Positions 1-11,300 of a stretch of 64,000 nt of DNA are shown here, piece by piece. Origin of the DNA: Euprymna scolopes (lineage: Eukaryota; Mollusca; Cephalopoda; Sepiida; Sepiolidae); NCBI GenBank assembly GCA_024364805.1, contig CM044504.1:106493205-106557204 (forward strand), read 5' to 3'. How positions within the stretch are numbered: position 1 is the first letter of the stretch; each line of letters opens with the position of its first letter. A model generated the notes under the pieces. The model ran no database searches. It had not been told where the DNA came from and saw only the letters and a program-made list of their open reading frames with translations. Made by a program: the position numbers and the translations under genes.

Positions 1-43
1 CACAAAATATTCCGCGTTTCACCCACGCTAGGATTCATCAAGT
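1..43 (-). repeat. Penelope-type terminal fragment with hammerhead-like core
   Basis: Read on the minus strand, this edge fragment has a TTGATGA box (35-41), a possible 4-bp stem (ATCC with GGGT) and then GAAAC (16-20). That order, CUGANGA - stem II - GAAA, is the hammerhead layout known from Penelope-like element ends, but the first core base is U rather than C. It abuts the left arm of the Penelope-like element at 57-1821 and is cut by the window edge. Confidence 0.35.
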
Positions 44-56
44 TTATATATATATA

Positions 57-236
57 TTTTTAAATATAATGGGCGGAAGTCTCTTGAGAGCTCTTTCAAC
101 TATCATCTCATCAGGAGAAAATCGATAGCGTAAAAATAATACTATGTCGAAAGTAAAGAGTTCTGATGGGGAACTATTGAATGTGCCAAAAATTACAGGG
201 ACATTAAAATAAAGTTTCTTAACGTTTAAAAAACGA
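57..236 (-). repeat. left inverted arm of the Penelope-like element
   Basis: Near-identical to 1642-1821 in reverse complement. It contains the hammerhead-like core on the minus strand: CTGATGAG (complement at 107-114) and GAAA (complement at 94-97). Confidence 0.85.
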
Positions 237-325
237 TTAAAATATTGGCCCAACGAGGGGGAAAAAAAAAAAAATATGGGAAAAAAGATTCACAGTTCCC
301 CAAAGAGAAACAATGCGTTAGATGT

Positions 326-1627
326 TTATTTCTGCCGGCATAAAGAAGGTTTCCACACTGCAATAGAGACAGACTCCAAAATCTTTAAATGGTTTCTATG
401 TAGCACCTCGAACCATTCTATTTTATAACTATCGGCACAGCACGGGTTGTCAATCAAATGCTGGCCAATAGCAGAGTCCAAGGCTGCAGAAGGAAGGAGA
501 CTACCAGACCCCATCCTTCCCTGTCTGATCTTCGATGGAACATGCTGGTTTATACGAGTCAAAAGATGCAAAGATGTTCGCCCAACATAACCAGCATCGC
601 ACTGGCATTTGAATCGATATACAATATTGCTATTTTGGATGTAAGACAAACTATCGTTGCGAAAAGAAGCAAATGCAGGTCTCGTAGTATATACCAAACG
701 CAAGGACACGGAATAAAAGCAGTCATAAATACTTCTGCGAATCTGTTTGGAAAGTCTGTTACTCTTTTCCCTAATCCACGGTAATTTTAAATAAACCGGG
801 CATTTCAAAGGTCTAAACTTTTCAGGGGATTTAAAATCCGCAACCTTTTTGAAAATACAGTCATCAATAATGTCAACAATATAACCATTATTGATGAATA
901 TTTCCCTGATCTTATCGAGTTCGGCGTCCAATCTGTTAGTTGAACAAATCATCAGGGTTCTATGTACCAAAGTATTAATTAAGCCGACCGTACGTGATTT
1001 TGGTACAAAAGACAACCAGTTCACATATAGGCCAGTAAATGTCAGCTTCCTATTAATTGTAGTGAGAACCCCCCCCCTTGAACGTTCGACAAGAACATCC
1101 AAGAAGGGAAGTGAATTGTCCTTCTCACTTTCCCTAGTGAACTTTAGAGCTCCATGCAAAGAATTCAACCTATCAAAAAATATCGACGCTTCACTTTGCG
1201 ATGGAAAAACAGCAAAAGTGTCGTCAACATATCTGAAATATGCAGTGGGTTTTGTTATAGAGTTAAACAGAACGGATTCATTGTACCCGACGAAAATATC
1301 CGCTAAAGTTGGGGCCAACGGACTCCCCATTGAAACCCCGTCGACCTGACAGTACATAATATCACAAAAACTAAATTCCACAGATTTTGTGCACATTGAA
1401 ATGAGTTCAATAAGAATCTCTTTAGAAAAACGTGGAGCAGTCTGGCGACCATCGTAAAACACGTCGGTACATATACGTATAGTCTCATCCAATGGTATGT
1501 TGGTAAAGAGACTAGAGACATCAAATGAGCACATAAAAGATGTCTCTGCATTAGAATCCAACCCACGTACATGATCAACAAACTGAAAAGAATCAGGGAT
1601 ACAGTGCGTGGTATATAACTTGCGCAC
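326..1627 (-). CDS. Penelope-like reverse transcriptase with GIY-YIG endonuclease (N-terminally truncated)
   Basis: 433 codons are open without interruption. RT motifs are visible in order: FDVSSLFTNIP (about residues 35-45, motif A region), GVSMGSPLAP (97-106, motif B) and FRYVDD (131-136, the catalytic motif C). The C-terminus has a GIY-YIG-type nuclease signature, VYRF...GYVGRT (336-351), followed by a conserved R-x-N-x-H. Full Penelope proteins are roughly twice this length. The frame opens upstream of 1627 and the first codon there is GTG, so no true start is present. The product would prime cDNA at nicked DNA; this copy lacks the N-terminal part. The long open frame suggests a fairly recent insertion. 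The family call is firm, the clade is not. Confidence 0.85.
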   Translation of the reverse strand: MRKLYTTHCIPDSFQFVDHVRGLDSNAETSFMCSFDVSSLFTNIPLDETIRICTDVFYDGRQTAPRFSKEILIELISMCTKSVEFSFCDIMYCQVDGVSMGSPLAPTLADIFVGYNESVLFNSITKPTAYFRYVDDTFAVFPSQSEASIFFDRLNSLHGALKFTRESEKDNSLPFLDVLVERSRGGVLTTINRKLTFTGLYVNWLSFVPKSRTVGLINTLVHRTLMICSTNRLDAELDKIREIFINNGYIVDIIDDCIFKKVADFKSPEKFRPLKCPVYLKLPWIREKSNRLSKQIRRSIYDCFYSVSLRLVYTTRPAFASFRNDSLSYIQNSNIVYRFKCQCDAGYVGRTSLHLLTRINQHVPSKIRQGRMGSGSLLPSAALDSAIGQHLIDNPCCADSYKIEWFEVLHRNHLKILESVSIAVWKPSLCRQK

Positions 1628-1641
1628 AGGTTGCAGAATTG

Positions 1642-1819
1642 TTTTTTTTTAAACGTTAATAAACTTTATTTTAATGTCCCCATAATTTTTGGCACATTCA
1701 ATAGTTCCCCATCAGAACTCTTTACTTTCGACATAGTATTATTATTTTTACACTATCGATTTTCTCCTGATGAGATGATAGTTGAAAGAGCTCTCAAGAG
1801 ACTTCCGCCCATTATATTT

Positions 1820-1821
<2 letters not shown>
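1642..1821 (+). repeat. right inverted arm of the Penelope-like element
   Basis: Plus-strand copy of the terminal repeat. CTGATGAG is at 1767-1774, GAAA at 1784-1787, and an AGAGCTCT palindrome at 1787-1794 could act as stem III or favour dimers. The arm ends in an A-run and a (TA)n tract at 1834-1858. Confidence 0.85.
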
Positions 1822-1857
<36 letters not shown>

Positions 1858-1858
1858 T

Positions 1859-3021
1859 GCCTACTGGAGAAAACGAATGTCTACTAGACACTGTCCTCGA
1901 ATTTCTAAGATCTCTCTATACAGAGGTTTGTCAGGGCAACCTGGTAATGAAGATACTTCCCTCTAAAAGTAAACCCTGACTAAATATTCAACACAACATA
2001 GTATTCATAGCCCAAATGATATCCCCTCAGTATGGCCACCCTCCCTTATGCGAGGAATGGCACAGCTTCTCTAAATGATATTGCCTATAGTAACAACACT
2101 AAGCTGGATACTCCACCAGAGTAGATGAATTCTTGTCCTGCAATCCAATAAGATCAAAATACCTAAAGAAAGATATACTATAATGTAGTTAACTGCTTAA
2201 TAAGTGAGAGGAAAATTAATATTCTTAACTTCTTTACTAACTCAACGTTTGAGAGAAAAAAAAAAATCTACTGGAATATTCCCATATCTATGCATCTCAT
2301 ATAGAGATAAAGTGTGAGCTCTAAAAAGAGACCCCTTTAATATTTTAGAACTTTGACTGAGGTAAAATGAAACAAAGAAATTAACTTTTATCATTTTATC
2401 TATCCAATAAAAATACCATCTTTCATTTCTTTTTTTTTTTTTATTTTCAATCCAATACAGTTGATATCTGATATTTTTCCCTACAATCATTCCAGCAGTT
2501 TTGTCTTTCCAGAAGTTTCTTAGGCACAATAAAGATCAATACATCTTCTATCAAGAAGCTCAACAATCTTACCAGACCTTCCATGCACGTTTCCAACACG
2601 CAACCTGTATAGTCTTAAATACGACCAAATTTCTGTAGCAGTCATTTCCTTATTTGAACCAAGATTTTTATAGGCCGGTTGCCATTCTTGATGCCTACCC
2701 AGTATGATGACCTTTTATTGAGGCATCATCTCTAGGTGATTACCCACCAAGAGTGTTTCATCTGCCCCCTTTTTTCCATAAAAAAAAACATGTAATTATT
2801 CTCCAGTTCTATGTTTTGCCATCTACCACAAAGGTCAACTTCTGTTGGGAATATACCAAGGAGGAATTCCAAATGCTTTGGTTGAGACGAGGATACACAT
2901 CCAGTATATTTACACTAAGTACAGATTTGAATCACTGCTGATTTCAAAATTAGTATCCCAAAACTAATATTTAGTGACATGAAGAAGCGATCATGTCTTT
3001 CTTTTCCTTTGTACAATTTAA
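1859..3021. other. non-coding stretch, nothing recognised
   Basis: AT-rich intergenic DNA with short homopolymer runs. No long open frame, no RNA gene and no match to the repeat families seen elsewhere in the window. Confidence 0.5.
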
Positions 3022-3460
3022 GTGCAGAAACGTATCTGTAATTTGATTAGGCCCATCCTTTCTTCTTCTCTGCAACCTCTCTCTCACAGACGTGATGTTG
3101 ATAATCTCAGTCTTTTCTACAAATACTATTATGACATGTGTTCTTCAGAATTGTCTGATCTATTCACTGCTTCCTTTGTTCAAGCTCGTTTGACTCATTG
3201 GTCTAGTGCTCTACATCAATTCCCTGTTTTGATACCTCATAATACAGCTTCCAATTCCAGTAACTTCTTTCCAAGAACTACACTCTTGTGAAATTTTCTT
3301 TCTGCTGACTGTTTTCCTCCTAATTACAATCTTGGTCTTTTCAAAACTAGGGTCAATAGGCATCTCCTGTCTTTGTGATAATCATCTTTTATTCTTATTA
3401 GCTCCTTACATCAAGTGGCTTCATGCCTTGTCTAGAGTGATTTCCACAAAAAAAAAAAAA
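3022..3460 (+). mobile_element. LINE family C, 3' end fragment
   Basis: The translation has the LINE C-terminal phrase [20 protein letters not shown], closely related to the other LINE copies here. The 3' tail reads '...acatcaagtggcttcatgcc..' before an A-run, and the same tail occurs in reverse at 27205, 57005 and 63195. Only the last ~440 bases are present, as expected for a 5'-truncated non-LTR insertion (I/Jockey/CR1-like by motif). Confidence 0.75.
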
Positions 3461-3917
3461 TTTGATCCTCAGTCGCCTTCTAGTGGCTAAATGTTACAGG
3501 AAGATGGGTGTCTGATCAAAGAAAGATCAAGTTTAACAATACAATTGCAGTTAACTGTTTTTTTGTTTTGTTTTATTTTTTCTACTGAAGTAGAGCTTCC
3601 CAAAACTTTCAATCTTTTAATATATCAGTATTTGCTAAAAATTTTAAAGCCGCTTTAAATGACTTTCTATTTGACAGTTCAAATTTTTCTACATGCCTTC
3701 CAACTTTCGAGAGGTCATGAAATAATTCATTCTTCTTCTTTATTTCCAATTAATAACAAAAAATTAAAATGGCTGATTTGCTTCCGAAGAAACTGAAATG
3801 CATTCTGGTTGATTTAATTTCATAATTATTTTTTATATAGTATTTAAAAAGTAAATTCGGTATAGTGCTTTGCACTATTGACTTTTTGATTTCAATAAAT
3901 ACTGGATTTATAGTAAA
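3461..3917. other. non-coding stretch, nothing recognised
   Basis: AT-rich DNA between a LINE tail and the ACTAGC-type repeat. No gene or known repeat is seen. Confidence 0.45.
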
Positions 3918-4640
3918 CTAACAGGGAGACCCGACGTTACCCGGGATTGAATGATGATCAACAAATGTTTCACACTCCCATATTTTTATTGTCATGAAAA
4001 TTGGTGAAACCGCTCATTTTTAAATCAAATCAATTGATTGCCTGCTTTAGTTGGGGACCCATTGCGGTGCACTGGGAGGAAGCTTCATGTGTCTCCCTGC
4101 AGTGATTTAGTTCACAATACACTGAAGTCTACATTGCACTGTAGAGAACCTACTGTTTAATTTATAAAATCCTTTTTTTTATATATAATGGTTTGAATTA
4201 AAGATTAAAATGGAAAGTCAAGTATCAAGGTTTAATTGTGCTCTAAACAGAAACATTCATTTCGAATACCCCCCCTTTCATATCAAAGAACCTATTGTTG
4301 ATTTTATATACCTGGCCTTTGTGCTTGTGCTGTAATAACGGTTTAAATGTAAGTTTAAAATGAAAAAGTCAAGTATCATGGTTCAGTTGTGCTTTAAACA
4401 GAAACATTCATTTCAGACGTACGCTTGTCATATCAAAGAACCTACTGTTTATTTTATATGCCGGGCCTTTCGGCTTGTGTGGTAATAAGACTTCTCAAAT
4501 GCATTTGTGATGTTAGGCTTTATAAGTTGTTAACTTCGGTCAAAATCGTCTGTTCTTTCTTTCACCAGATTTTTTTTTCGATTATCGATACCTAATAAAG
4601 ACATTTCGATACAAAACCTATCTAAGAACACTGCCAGATA
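3918..4640 (+). repeat. dispersed ACTAGC-type repeat, copy 1, with internal duplication
   Basis: Starts with 'acagggagacccgacgtta' and runs parallel to 21138-21780, for example 'ttcacaatacactg..ctacattgcac' and 'tagagaacctactgtt'. An internal block of about 150 bp is duplicated in tandem (about 4189-4338 and 4339-4487, each with 'aaacagaaacattcattt'). Other copies are recognised only by their ends (16830, 35450, 54570). Elements opening with ACTAGC beside TA tracts are widespread in invertebrates; the class of this one was not determined. Confidence 0.65.
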
Positions 4641-4853
4641 CATGAAGTACATTTATATGCACATACACGTACACACACATATTTCCTTCTACATAACAGT
4701 AGAGATATAATAAAATAATAATGCATGAGGCATGCAAAGGTGAGAAACAGAAGCATATGCACAAGATGAGCTCACACAATTCTTTTAATAAGAAGATTTA
4801 TAGGTTACAACCCTAATAAAATAATAAATAAAAAATTGTTTCGTTGCTGTGTG

Positions 4854-4856
<3 letters not shown>

Positions 4857-4917
<61 letters not shown>
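4857..4917. repeat. (TA)n microsatellite
   Basis: About 60 bp of TA dinucleotide, flanked by TGTATG variants. Confidence 0.95.
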
Positions 4918-4922
<5 letters not shown>

Positions 4923-4969
4923 GTGTGTGGGTTTTTTTTTCCAATTTTCTTATCATTTTGTTTTTTGTT

Positions 4970-5365
4970 GGAGGTGAGGCATCCTACTGGATGCCAGACA
5001 TTCACTCGCTATTTCAGAAACTCCGACCGAGAGGTCTTTCTAAGATCCTAATCGTAACTAAGTGCAATTGCTTATATCTTTCTTGCACTTGGGCCATCGG
5101 GTATATTCGCTAGGTAGTTTTTTTTTAAAATTCTTTTTCATGAGTTCTGTTGCTCCTATAATTACTGGAACGATGAAGATCTTCCTAAGATACCAGTTCA
5201 TTTTCATGTCATACACAAGCCCTGGGTATTTCTTCATCTTCTCCCTCCTAACTCTGTTTAAGCCCCTATCATTAGGGACACTGGCTTCAACTAGGGTTGC
5301 TTCTTTCTCCTTCTTGTCCCATATCACTATGTCAGGTTTAGCAGCTCCGTTTTCTCGTGCGCGTG
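4970..5365 (-). mobile_element. LINE C-terminal fragment with restriction-like endonuclease motif
   Basis: Minus-strand translation gives KPDIVIWDKKEKEATLVEA, then SVPND and VPVIIGATELMKKN. This PD...(D/E)xK-like layout with the downstream VPVVIGALG-type block is the C-terminal nuclease region of LINEs with a restriction-like endonuclease (R2/Dong/Rex6-like clades). The fragment runs into a TG microsatellite on its coding 5' side and is not a host gene. Confidence 0.6.
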
Positions 5366-5371
5366 CACGCG

Positions 5372-5376
<5 letters not shown>

Positions 5377-5405
<29 letters not shown>
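5377..5405. repeat. (TG)n microsatellite
   Basis: TG repeat preceded by alternating GC-rich purine-pyrimidine sequence (cgcgtgcacgcgc), a composition able to form Z-DNA. Confidence 0.9.
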
Positions 5406-5408
<3 letters not shown>

Positions 5409-5623
5409 ATCTAATATTAACATTTGCAACAAGAATTCATTGTCATTAGAATTTTTTTTTAATATATTCTTTGTTTTTCTTCAGTGATTTCTCTCCGCCT
5501 TCTGACCTCTCTTATCTCAAAAAGTGACTTTATTTACATTTTAAACAAGTCGATATAATCTGATTCCTTTCTTTAATATTCCAAACGATTTATCGATACA
5601 TTTTATTTTACAAGTGCACATCG

Positions 5624-6265
5624 CTTTCTTCTTCTCCTCCTCCTTTTTCTTCTTCTTCTTCTTCTTCTTCTTCTTCTTCTTCTTCTTCTTCTTCTTCTTC
5701 TTCTTCTTCTTCTTCGATAACTTATTACTTATTCTCAAGGTTCAAGTAATTAGTTTCCACCTCTTCTTTCTGTTATTTTTATCTTTAATATTTTTATTCT
5801 TAATTAAAGTGATTTACCCTCTTGTTATCTTTCTTCTTTGTTTTTAATCAGCACATTTTCTTCTTTTTCTTCTTCTTCTTCTTCTTCTCCTTATTTTTTT
5901 TTCTCCTTCGTCATCTTTTTCTTTTACTTCTCCATCTTCTACTTCTCATTCTCCTCCTAGTTCTTCATCTATTCTATTTTCTTCCTTTACTTTATTTTCT
6001 TCTTATTATTATAGTCATATTTCCGTTTCAACTTATCTCTTTCCTTTCCTTTTTCTATCTACTTCACATTCTCCTGTTTTTCCTCTACTTCTCTATCTTC
6101 TTCTCTTATTTATTCCCCATCTTATTATCTTTCCTCTTTTTCTTCTGTTCTCTTTTCCATCTTCTTGTACTGCTCAGTCTCCTCTCCTTCTTTCTCTACT
6201 TCAATATTTCCTCTACTTCTTTTATTTCTCTTTCTTTTCCTTCAGCTTTTCCCTCTAATTCTCCA
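5624..6265 (+). repeat. pyrimidine-rich tract with (TTC)n core
   Basis: 92 uninterrupted pyrimidines at 5624-5715, mostly TTC triplets, continue as a pyrimidine-rich stretch to about 6265, followed by (ATC)n at 6274-6299. The tract ends about 0.7 kb upstream of the PKD2 start codon. Long homopyrimidine runs can form triplex DNA; a regulatory role is not shown. Confidence 0.85.
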
Positions 6266-6589
6266 CCGTCTTCATCATCATCATCATCATCATCATCATG
6301 GTTGTTAAGCAGCAACAGTGGAGCAACAACAACAACAACAACTACAGACTAATGAAACGAAACTTTTTCTTTTGTCATAACAATCATAATTCACCCAGCA
6401 TCATCATCCAATGTCAACAACATCTTTTCATTTTTATTTATTTAGTTTTGTTATCTCACCTTTCTTTCTTTTTCTTTTTTTTTTTCGTTTTCATCTTCTC
6501 TCGGATCGATCATACCTTCCTCTTTATCGAATATTTCTGCCCCATCTACGGTCCGTCCCATAAACGCTCTCGCTCCCTCTAGCAACCAG

Positions 6590-6962
6590 TTGTAATTCAT
6601 ATATACCCGGCCAGCAAGTTACAGTTGTCGTTCACAAAGTTTCCGGTTGTGAAACAGAAAGCATCACAATTCTCTCGCGAAAAAAAAAAAAAAAAAAAAA
6701 AAAAACAACCGAAAAAAAAAGAAGGGCATTTAATTCCACGCACTGTTCTTGGGGAGAAAAGATAGAAAACTTTTTTCTGTCCTTTTTCTTCCTCTCTCCC
6801 CAACCCTTCCTCTCAGAGTGACTTGCGCTCTTTTTCTTATACCGACCACCATTCTCTCGATCTTGCTACCCAGGAAGAACGGACGGGACTAGATCTTCTT
6901 TCATCTCGACAATTCGAAAAAGGGTTGTAGTATTTTTTTTTTCATCCCCGTTTTTGTAAGAG
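6590..6962 (+). promoter_or_regulatory. PKD2: PKD2 5' flank and probable 5' UTR
   Basis: The sequence between the A-run at 6681-6705 and the ATG is richer in C and G than its surroundings. No convincing TATA box was found; pyrimidine-rich initiator-like sites occur near 6850. An in-frame TAA (6957-6959) lies two codons before the ATG, so the reading frame cannot start further upstream in this exon. Transcription start is unknown. Confidence 0.35.
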
Positions 6963-7176
6963 ATGTCGACCCGCCCGTCGAGTGCGCACTCCCGCAAGGC
7001 CTGGGACAGCGGTGACCTCGACTTGGTGGACAGAAGTGACATCAGAGCCGGCGGACACTCCAGCGTCATGTCCCAGCCTTACGGTATGGAACCCGACCTT
7101 TATGGGAACAACAAAGTTAACCAAAAACCAGCACAGGACCTGTCATGTTGTGGAAAAGTTATGAAAGGCATACGTT
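6963..7176 (+). CDS. PKD2: PKD2 exon 1
   Basis: 71 codons plus one base; the donor GTAAGT is perfect. The ATG has G at -3 and an in-frame stop just upstream. The encoded cytosolic N-terminus ([14 protein letters not shown]...) is Ser/Arg/Gly-rich and ends in MKGIR, aligning to the segment before human RRLWGTR. No RVxP ciliary motif is seen. Confidence 0.93.
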
Positions 7177-8313
7177 GTAAGTATCGCTACAAACTCAATA
7201 CTGCCATTATGCTTCTTCTGTTTTTCGTATTTTCGGGGGTGTCTAAAGTTTTTCTTTCCATTAAAAAAAAAAAAGTATTCCTGATATGTGAGGCCAAAAT
7301 AATGTGATGTTTTTTTTTTTTTTAATGACTTATAAAGATAAAATTTAAATAAAAAAGATGAATAAATACAAAAATAGTTCAATAATAAAAAGAAAATATC
7401 TAAGATGACGGGGGGGGGGTAAAAATATTCCTGATACCAAATAATGGTATTTTGTTAAAAATTGGTTTAATAATATTAAAGTTTGGCAAAATATAAAAAA
7501 AATATAAATAGTTTAAATTGTAAACAACAAAGAAAGTATTAAAAAATTATTTACTTGTAAAACTTAACAATAAAGCAGAAAATTTGAAGAATCAAATTCT
7601 CTATTTTTTTCGTGTTGTCACTAGCAGAGTGTGAATATAAATTTGCCTCCTTATTAACGTCTAAGAAAAAATGCGATTTTACCCAATAAAATCAAAATTA
7701 CTTTTAACTAGAAATAAATTTCTACTCCATGATTTTTCGTAATTTTTGGATATATTACTATTTTCGGCATGACAATTAAGTACGTAATATTGTTTTTGCT
7801 TAAAACAACATATTTTAAAAAAATCGATCTATCGACTATATCTTAACATTAACAAGCAGTAAGCACCTAATATTTTTATTTATTTATTACACTTTAATAA
7901 TAATTACAAGTAAAGAGTTTAAAAATTGTTTTTCTTATTTTTTTAATTGCAAAAATAGATAGCAGATAAAAAGATCAAAGTTTGAAACTTCTAAAATAAT
8001 AAAATAATTAAGTTTCCGGTGATATGTAATTTTAAAATAAATCATCTTATCCTTATCATTTAAAAATACAATTTTTAATTTATTTTTCTAATAAGATTAG
8101 AAGAAAAATAAATAAAAATGAAATGTACCATTTTTTTTTTTGTCGCAATGAACAGTAAACAAACATCTTTTTTTTTTATCGCCAATACAATTCCAGTTTG
8201 TGTACGTTTTCCACATCTAAGATTCTCTTACCAAAAACGATTCTTCGAGTTGTAATTTTAATATAACGAAATAAAGTGACAATATCCATAAAGATTTAAT
8301 TTGACATGAATCC

Positions 8314-8347
<34 letters not shown>

Positions 8348-11300
8348 ACCGACTTTTAAATTTGGATCTGACACGTTTATGACTAGGGTTAGGATATTTA
8401 GAGTTATTTTTTTCTCTCTTTCGTTATTGATTTTTTTTAAACCAAAACAAAATATGAACTTCTCTTAAAACAAACAACAACAAAAGCTGATATTAATTTA
8501 GTTATACAAAATACGGACCGTGCTGTTTTCTTTTTTAGATAATCAAGTTAAATTTAATTTTTACGGTATCTTTTATTTACTTAATTGTTAGGTAAAAGTA
8601 CAGATAATCCTTTGCGTTTTATTTATTTATTTTTTTTTTTAGATGTATCTACTTTTTAGGCGATTACGTACGATCTTACGAGTACCACCTTGTCACTTGG
8701 ACTTAGGGTTAATGATAAAACAATTTAATCAACTGCTCTAAAAATTAGAAAGACCCGGAAATAGGGGATCGTATTTTGCATAAATACCTTAAATTATTAT
8801 GACTAAGTTTACTTTGTAAGTATTGTAATTTTAAAACAACTACAAATCGTCTAAAATGACATCTTTTGTAAAAGAAAAAAAAAAGAACATTTGGGGTGTT
8901 GAAAACGTTGCACACAGCCACTTTCTTCATATGCAAAATTATTTTATTTTCACATTTATAAATTGTTGTTGGACATTTAACGAATCCTTTTTCCAAAATG
9001 TAGGTACTTTTTGTCAAAAACTTTGTTAAACGTGAATTAAAATTCATATCCGACTTTTACATTCTATTGAAAAATGACGGGCGTTCTTTTTGTTGTTTTT
9101 GACATTTTAAGAAACTTCCATTATTCTGTGTTTGTTGCGAGTTGAAAGTTGTCCAGATAGAATGAAGGATTTGGTAATTTATATGTAGTTCAACATTTCG
9201 AGTTATATATATATATAAGTAAAAACAAATCGAATTCAAAAGTTCTTGAGAAAAAGTTAAAGGAAGTTAGAACCGCTTAATTTATCACAGATTTCTGTAA
9301 AACAAAATAAAATAATTAATTATTCTTTAACTACCGAACTTCAGGTTTTTAGTTTCAAAGTTGAAAGTAAAAATTAAAAAAAAAAGAACAAAAAAAAAAC
9401 AATAAGAAAAGCTAATTTTAAAATAAAAGCAAAACTAAATTTTCCTTCATAAAAGTAAACTGATTTCTCTTGTCCAACTTTCATGTTTTTTAACCAAACT
9501 TCTCTCTGCATGAGATCACGATGCTAAGGTCGCCGTATAAATAATGGAACCTATTTTTGAACAGACTTTGTTTTAGTTTTAGTTAGATTCTGTGTGTTGG
9601 AGGGGAGGAAGATAAAATAATGATACAATCGTCTGTCTTTAAAACAAATACCTCCACTTAAGAAAGAAGCAAACATCAACAACAAAAAAATCATCCACAA
9701 AAAATAGAAACACCTTGTCTTAAAAATGAATCTTTTTTTTTTTTTTAAGATAGACCGAAAAAAAGTTGGAACTAAGCTAGAATTATTATCGTGCCAATAA
9801 TGATAGATATCATCCTCATCTCGCGAAAGAAATATATTAATAACTTTTTTATCGTAATTTGTAAATATAAAAATAAATAAAAATGAGGCACAGAAAGTAT
9901 TTAATGCCAGGCGCAACTTATGTTAGGGTCAGGGGATTACGCTATGCTAAATTCCCTTTCCTTTATATTAAAACAAAAATGAAAACTAAGATTCTATATT
10001 TTTAAGCGATTACATTTAAACACTAAAAATGATGGAAAGAAGTAAAAAAATATTTTAGCATTTAGAACGGAAGATCAGTTTTGCGTATAAATAACGTGAA
10101 ATAGTCTCCTAGGAAGTAACATTTTGCTTTTGGAAATAAATCCTTTGCGTTTTATTTATTTATTAATTAAATTTTTTTTTTTATTTTTTTTAGATATATC
10201 TACTTTTTTAGGTGATGTCGTACGATCTTACGACCACCTTGTCACTTGGACTTTAGTTAATGATAAATTGGAGTTAATGATAAAACAATTTAGTCAACTG
10301 CCCTAAAAATTAGAATGACCCGGAAATAGGGGATCATTTTACGTTAAATTTATATCCGAAACTTATCTCTCGATTAAATTATACAATTGTTTTGCAGTAT
10401 TGTTTGTTTGTTTTTTTCTCGCTAAGTTCTTTTCAGAAATTATTCGATTGACAAAAAAAAAAGGGGGGGGGAGGTCAACTGAGGGTGTTAAACTACAATA
10501 GTACCAAAGTTTTTAATGTCAGCCGCAGACTTTTTTTTTTAAGTCTAAGACTAGATTATTATTAGACTGGATTATTTCGCTATAAATCTAATTTCTTTCT
10601 TCGTTGTTTATGACTTTTCATTTGTAGTTCTTGTTCGTTATAGTCTTATTTCTATTTCTAAAACAAATTAATCGTCATGCGCTTTATTTATAGAAATGAT
10701 CTTTGAATGGTAACCAATTTAGTGATGGCAGTGGTGACTGGTGAGATGATGATAGTGGCAGGGACATTTTTTTTTCTTTCTAGGTAACAGACTTTTATTT
10801 GACCTAGTATTTCCCATTAATTCTGGGTTGGTTTGAACGACAGCATGGTTTGTTATTTTAATGTTTCCACTTGGCGTTCTTCGAAATAACGGTAAAAAGG
10901 GTCTTATACTGGATTCTTACAAGGTCTATTCATTTAAATAAAGAGCTTCAAATAGGGAAATGATCAAGTTGAATCTTGCATAATAAAGATAAAACTACAT
11001 TTAAAAAAAAAACTCACTACGTTGGCTTTTTTTTTTACAATAACCAACAAAATAGAAAAAAAAGGTTGAAAAAAATGTTACCAAAGGCAAGATAAGTTTC
11101 ACTTCTACCTACTCGAATATTTTTTTATGTGTTTTAATTTATTTTAAAGCATTTATTTACTTTGAAACAAACGTTATGCCAAGTCTGTGGAGTTAGAACG
11201 AAAGAAAATGTTATTGCCATTCGAATCTCCGATAATAGCTCAAAAATCGGAATCAAACAAAATACTGGGAGAACATTACATTTTTGCACGATTCGTGACA

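Larger units (their letters stand above)
57..1821 (-). mobile_element. Penelope-like retroelement, 5'-truncated, with inverted terminal repeats
   Basis: A reverse transcriptase/GIY-YIG reading frame on the minus strand (326-1627) is bracketed by two copies of a ~180-bp sequence in opposite orientation (57-236 minus, 1642-1821 plus) that differ at only a few bases. Penelope-like elements are known to carry LTR-like repeats in direct or inverted order and often have truncated 5' parts, which fits. The coding part begins inside the RT domain, so the element is missing its N-terminal region. Both arms contain a hammerhead-like core. An A-run and a TA microsatellite follow the right arm. Confidence 0.85.

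Noticed and set aside
458-1349. Plus-strand open frames across the Penelope-like element
   Set aside because: They lie antisense to a clear RT/GIY-YIG frame and show no protein family motifs.
5614-6352. Long phenylalanine/leucine-rich frames
   Set aside because: Translation of the pyrimidine tract; composition, not a protein.
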